In this document: positions 61,630 to 64,000 of the stretch, one piece after another
Numbering within the stretch: the first letter of the stretch is position 1
Layout of the letters: every line of letters starts with the position of its first letter
Assembly (NCBI GenBank): GCA_019635775.1
Contig: JAHBYU010000002.1
Location: 402,949 to 466,948 of the forward strand
From: Rhizobiaceae bacterium
GTDB lineage: Bacteria; Pseudomonadota; Alphaproteobacteria; Rhizobiales; Rhizobiaceae
DNA length: 64,000 nucleotides
Direction: 5' to 3'
Position numbers and translations under genes: made by a program
Notes under the pieces: model-generated
Seen by the model: the letters and a program-made list of their open reading frames with translations, nothing else
Databases searched by the model: none
What the model was told of the DNA's origin: nothing

Positions 61630-62205
61630 TCAAATTGACGCGATGATGCGCCGCTGGGCGTTGGTGTCACCGTCGATATAGCCCTGGGTCATGGACAGGG
61701 ATTTGTGGCCGGCGAGGATTTGGACATCGCGCAGGCAACCTCCGGCGCCATAGGCGCGCCGTGCCGCGTTGGTGATGAAGGTCCTTCGGCCGGAGTGCGA
61801 CGAACATCCGTCGAACTCGAGATAGTGGAACAGCGCGACGAACCAGTTGACAATGCTGTTCGGTCGCATCTTGCCGCCGCGACCTGACATGACCACTGGC
61901 CCTTCCGACGACACCTGTCTTTGCAGGCGGATCAGCGCGACTCTCAAGTCTGGGTGCATGGGGATGCGCCGCCCAGATCCTCGTTTCGAGATCCTGTCCT
62001 CGATCATCAACGAATTGCCGACCCGTCCCCGTGCGTCGAGGACCATGGACCACTCAACCCCGGCGATTTCACAGGCCCTCAGGCCGGCCTTGGCGGATAG
62101 GAGGATGATGACCCGGTCACGGTCCGCAGTCGGCCGCGTGCGAACCGTGGACAACATCCGTTTCAACATGGATTCCGTGATGAATTTCGCCTGACGTCCT
62201 GACAT
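61630..62205 (-). CDS. Tyrosine recombinase (catalytic domain only)
   Basis: 191 residues with the full set of catalytic residues: Arg43 (GLRACEIAG), a Lys near residue 74, H137-S-G-R140 (SSHSGRRTF), His167 (LAGHKSLS) and nucleophile Tyr176 (TQGYID). The N-terminal SAM-like core-binding domain of about 100 residues present in most integrases is absent. It might be a truncated or domain-poor recombinase that still cuts DNA, or need a partner. A sigma70-like promoter is seen just upstream. It could act on the attachment site at 42.5 kb, but it is about 20 kb away from it. Confidence 0.9.
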   Translation of the reverse strand: MSGRQAKFITESMLKRMLSTVRTRPTADRDRVIILLSAKAGLRACEIAGVEWSMVLDARGRVGNSLMIEDRISKRGSGRRIPMHPDLRVALIRLQRQVSSEGPVVMSGRGGKMRPNSIVNWFVALFHYLEFDGCSSHSGRRTFITNAARRAYGAGGCLRDVQILAGHKSLSMTQGYIDGDTNAQRRIIASI

Positions 62206-62992
62206 GTTTGATCCCTCCGGTTGGGATCAGGGTACAGGAAAGTATTCCTATTGTCAAGCCGGAAGTTGCCCAATTCTTCGCTCGACCGAGAAAGTTCTTT
62301 TTGGTCTTTCGGGGGGTGGACCAAGGCTTCTTCTGACCGAAACGCGGTGACGCGACCCAGCATGAATTGACATTGATCGGGATCCGCGTGCAGCTGCCCG
62401 CCCTCGGCGGGAATGCGAAAAAGAGAGGATAGGAGGCGCCCAAAGCCTACCCGCTGCTCTTCGCGCCCCGGAGAGGATTACCGGTCCGACTGGAGCCATC
62501 GATCGTCCGCTTGCGGGCGTGACCGTATAGGAGGCGGCTCGATGCCGTGGAGACCGATTGCCAACAGTTCGTGGCCGAGAGCGTCTGCTTGTCTATCTCG
62601 ATCGTTACCATCCTGGCTCGACGTCGCAATCCGTCGTCGGCCGTCACCATCCTCACCCCCAACGCGCGGCGCCTGCAACACGAGCCGCAGGCCGGCTGCG
62701 CTTGCTGCCACGACCCCAGGGCAGCGTTAAACGAGATTATGACGGCCGTATTGCCGTCACCGCGAGCCGCGGCGGGTCATCGGCGTCCTACTGTCGGGAG
62801 AGATCGTAGAGAGTACCATTTCACCGTCGCCAAGCTGCCGCCAGCCAAACCTCTGAACGCCGATCGGATCGTGGCCTTCTTTAAACGCCAATTGAAAGCG
62901 CTTGATACTAAACATGCGACCCACCCTGGAACCCCGGGTAGGTCGCGGACGCCTGTCGCCGATTGTATGCCGCAAGCGGCGCCAGACATGTC
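62206..62992. other. Intergenic region upstream of the recombinase
   Basis: Nearly 790 bases without a gene I can support. It contains the recombinase promoter near 62,229-62,257 and many overlapping GC-rich open frames on both strands with no domain and unnatural composition. It could hold an untranslated RNA, recombination-site DNA or decayed genes. Confidence 0.45.
62229..62257 (-). promoter_or_regulatory. Sigma70-type promoter of the recombinase gene
   Basis: On the minus strand TTGACA (62257-62252) is followed after 17 bases by TACCCT (62234-62229), with the recombinase ATG at 62205. The -35 box is a perfect consensus match and the spacing is ideal; the -10 box is weaker, so the promoter may be tuned or regulated. 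Confidence 0.5.
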
Positions 62993-63940
62993 CTAGGGTC
63001 GTCGCGAACCGATGCCTTGAATGAGATCGGCGACGTTGCAAGCAACATGGCGCCCAAAAACTCTCCTTACGCTTCGTCGGGTGGATCGTTGCAGGTCCCT
63101 TTTGAGGCGCTGGCGAGCATTCCGCACTGCTTCGCTTGCTATCTGACAACCGTCTCCTCCGGACAGCAGAATGTCGGGGATCGTAAACCGTGCCAGCTTG
63201 TTTGCCAGGAGCGCCGCAGTGCCCGGTCTGATCAGCTTTTTAAGCTGTTTCCATCTGCTCGTCTCAGTCCACCCGTCGCCAAGCGTATCGTCCTCCAACT
63301 TGCGTACTAGCTGATACTCTTTGACGGGGAACTTTAGGGTGTAACGAATCCATTCTTTTGGCTGGGTATCTGAACGTGGCCGACAATCACCAGGTCGGAA
63401 ATCGTTCAGAATTGGCTCGGTCTCCCGGTTGAACCTCGAAACAATCCGCCGCATTTTGATCTCGTCGCACCCCCAAACCAGGACATGGGCATGGACGCAG
63501 ATAATGTTTTCGGTCGTGTCGCGCGCAGTCGGGAATTGCCGATAGGGGGCGAGGTCGATTGCTCCAATGTAGTTCAAGCCGGCGAGGGTGCGTAGCACAG
63601 CCGTCTTTACCTGCGAGACTTCAAGCGGCTCCCCACCGTCGAGCTGAACCAGCTTGGTAAAGGGTACAAGTGTGACGGCAAAGTAGGGCACCTCTCGGCG
63701 GTACGCTGTACTCCTGGAGACGGCCTTGATTATCTCCTCGGCGAAGACGATCCGTGCAGTCATGTTGCTGGCAGGAAGCCACGGTTGATTGGCTCTCTTG
63801 AGGCACGCTACGGCTTGTGAAGACAACTTGTCACGACGTCTCCTAGTCGCAGATAGCCTGCGTATCCCACCGTCTACATACTGATGAAGGGTATTGAAGT
63901 GCTTCTTCGTCCATCTAGCTTTGCTCATTGTCTTTCCCAA
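62993..63940 (-). CDS. HUH-motif protein, Rep/relaxase-like
   Basis: 315 residues. CVHAHVLVWG holds H150-A151-H152, which fits the HUH (His-hydrophobic-His) metal motif of rolling-circle replication initiators, relaxases and IS91-type transposases. Tyr200 (EWIRYTLKF) and Tyr209 (VKEYQ) are placed where the DNA-attacking Tyr would be. The N and C termini are rich in Arg/Lys. The second Met (MSKARW, 63928) is an alternative start. It may be the replication or transfer initiator of the element. I give moderate confidence because the whole fold cannot be checked by eye. Confidence 0.55.
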   Translation of the reverse strand: MGKTMSKARWTKKHFNTLHQYVDGGIRRLSATRRRRDKLSSQAVACLKRANQPWLPASNMTARIVFAEEIIKAVSRSTAYRREVPYFAVTLVPFTKLVQLDGGEPLEVSQVKTAVLRTLAGLNYIGAIDLAPYRQFPTARDTTENIICVHAHVLVWGCDEIKMRRIVSRFNRETEPILNDFRPGDCRPRSDTQPKEWIRYTLKFPVKEYQLVRKLEDDTLGDGWTETSRWKQLKKLIRPGTAALLANKLARFTIPDILLSGGDGCQIASEAVRNARQRLKRDLQRSTRRSVRRVFGRHVACNVADLIQGIGSRRP

Positions 63941-64000
63941 TCAAAGATAAAAGTTGTGGAATAAAGTGTATTACAAGGGGTTAGAATCTGGACGGTCTAG

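Noticed and set aside
62547-62996. 149-codon plus-strand frame upstream of the recombinase
   Set aside because: Rich in Arg/Pro/Ala with no fold signature; overlapping frames on both strands look equally good.
1-64000. CRISPR arrays, rRNA operons and intact tRNA genes
   Set aside because: No regularly spaced repeats, rRNA-like sequence or complete cloverleaf was found on reading; only the tRNA-Gln fragment.

Overview
The window looks like chromosomal DNA from a GC-rich alphaproteobacterium of the order Hyphomicrobiales (Rhizobiales), probably close to Mesorhizobium/Aminobacter/Nitratireductor. This rests on the DUF2093 protein next to mutL, the Kbl-Tdh threonine pair, DUF3768 and DUF2272 proteins, and the rhizobial style of the glycan and ABC genes. 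No rRNA gene, intact tRNA or CRISPR array was seen.

Layout. 1-11.8 kb holds ordinary core genes: DUF2093 (partial), a secreted protein, mutL, a GNAT acetyltransferase, a GGDEF-EAL protein, glutaryl-CoA dehydrogenase, a cupin, kbl-tdh, an HPP-family membrane protein and two small membrane proteins. 11.9-26.1 kb is a compact signalling-transport cluster. It contains a soluble class III nucleotide cyclase, a DUF3095 protein that resembles a cyclase, a complete peptide-type ABC importer, an ABC-exporter-like protein whose nucleotide-binding domain has lost its catalytic residues and carries a large insertion, a stand-alone cyclic-nucleotide-binding protein, a metallo-beta-lactamase-fold hydrolase and a six-TM class III cyclase. 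Synthesis, sensing and perhaps hydrolysis of a cyclic nucleotide thus sit around one transporter. This is the best candidate here for an undescribed system. 26.1-36.7 kb is a glycan locus: a leftward run of four glycosyltransferases, a histidine phosphatase and a deacetylase, and a rightward run of a polysaccharide lyase, FkbM methyltransferase, UDP-uronate epimerase and nucleotide-sugar dehydrogenase. 36.9-42.3 kb holds a sugar-acid catabolic pair (UxaA-type dehydratase, aldo/keto reductase), an OmpA-type protein and small envelope proteins.

At 42,487-42,533 there is a 3' fragment of a tRNA-Gln(CTG) gene without its 5' half, as expected at one attachment site of an integrative element. Its orientation predicts that the element lies to the right and that the intact tRNA is beyond 64 kb. 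Everything to the right looks accessory. 43.1-52.3 kb is a metal/redox cluster: a VIT transporter, a frameshifted heavy-metal P-type ATPase, ApbE, a PepSY-flavodoxin reductase fusion, a DUF2271 protein with a possible flavinylation site, an Asp-rich secreted protein, a PepSY protein and a divergent two-component system. 52.9-57.5 kb is an unfamiliar four-gene cassette: a lipoprotein, a double peptidoglycan hydrolase without a signal peptide, a secreted protein and a four-TM protein. Similar 17-bp repeats lie on either side of it. 58-64 kb holds small mobile-element genes: an McrA-head-like protein, an XRE regulator, DUF805, DUF3768, an HhH-GPD-like protein, a papain-fold-like protein, a short tyrosine recombinase and an HUH-motif protein.

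All family calls come from reading motifs by eye; no database search was run.
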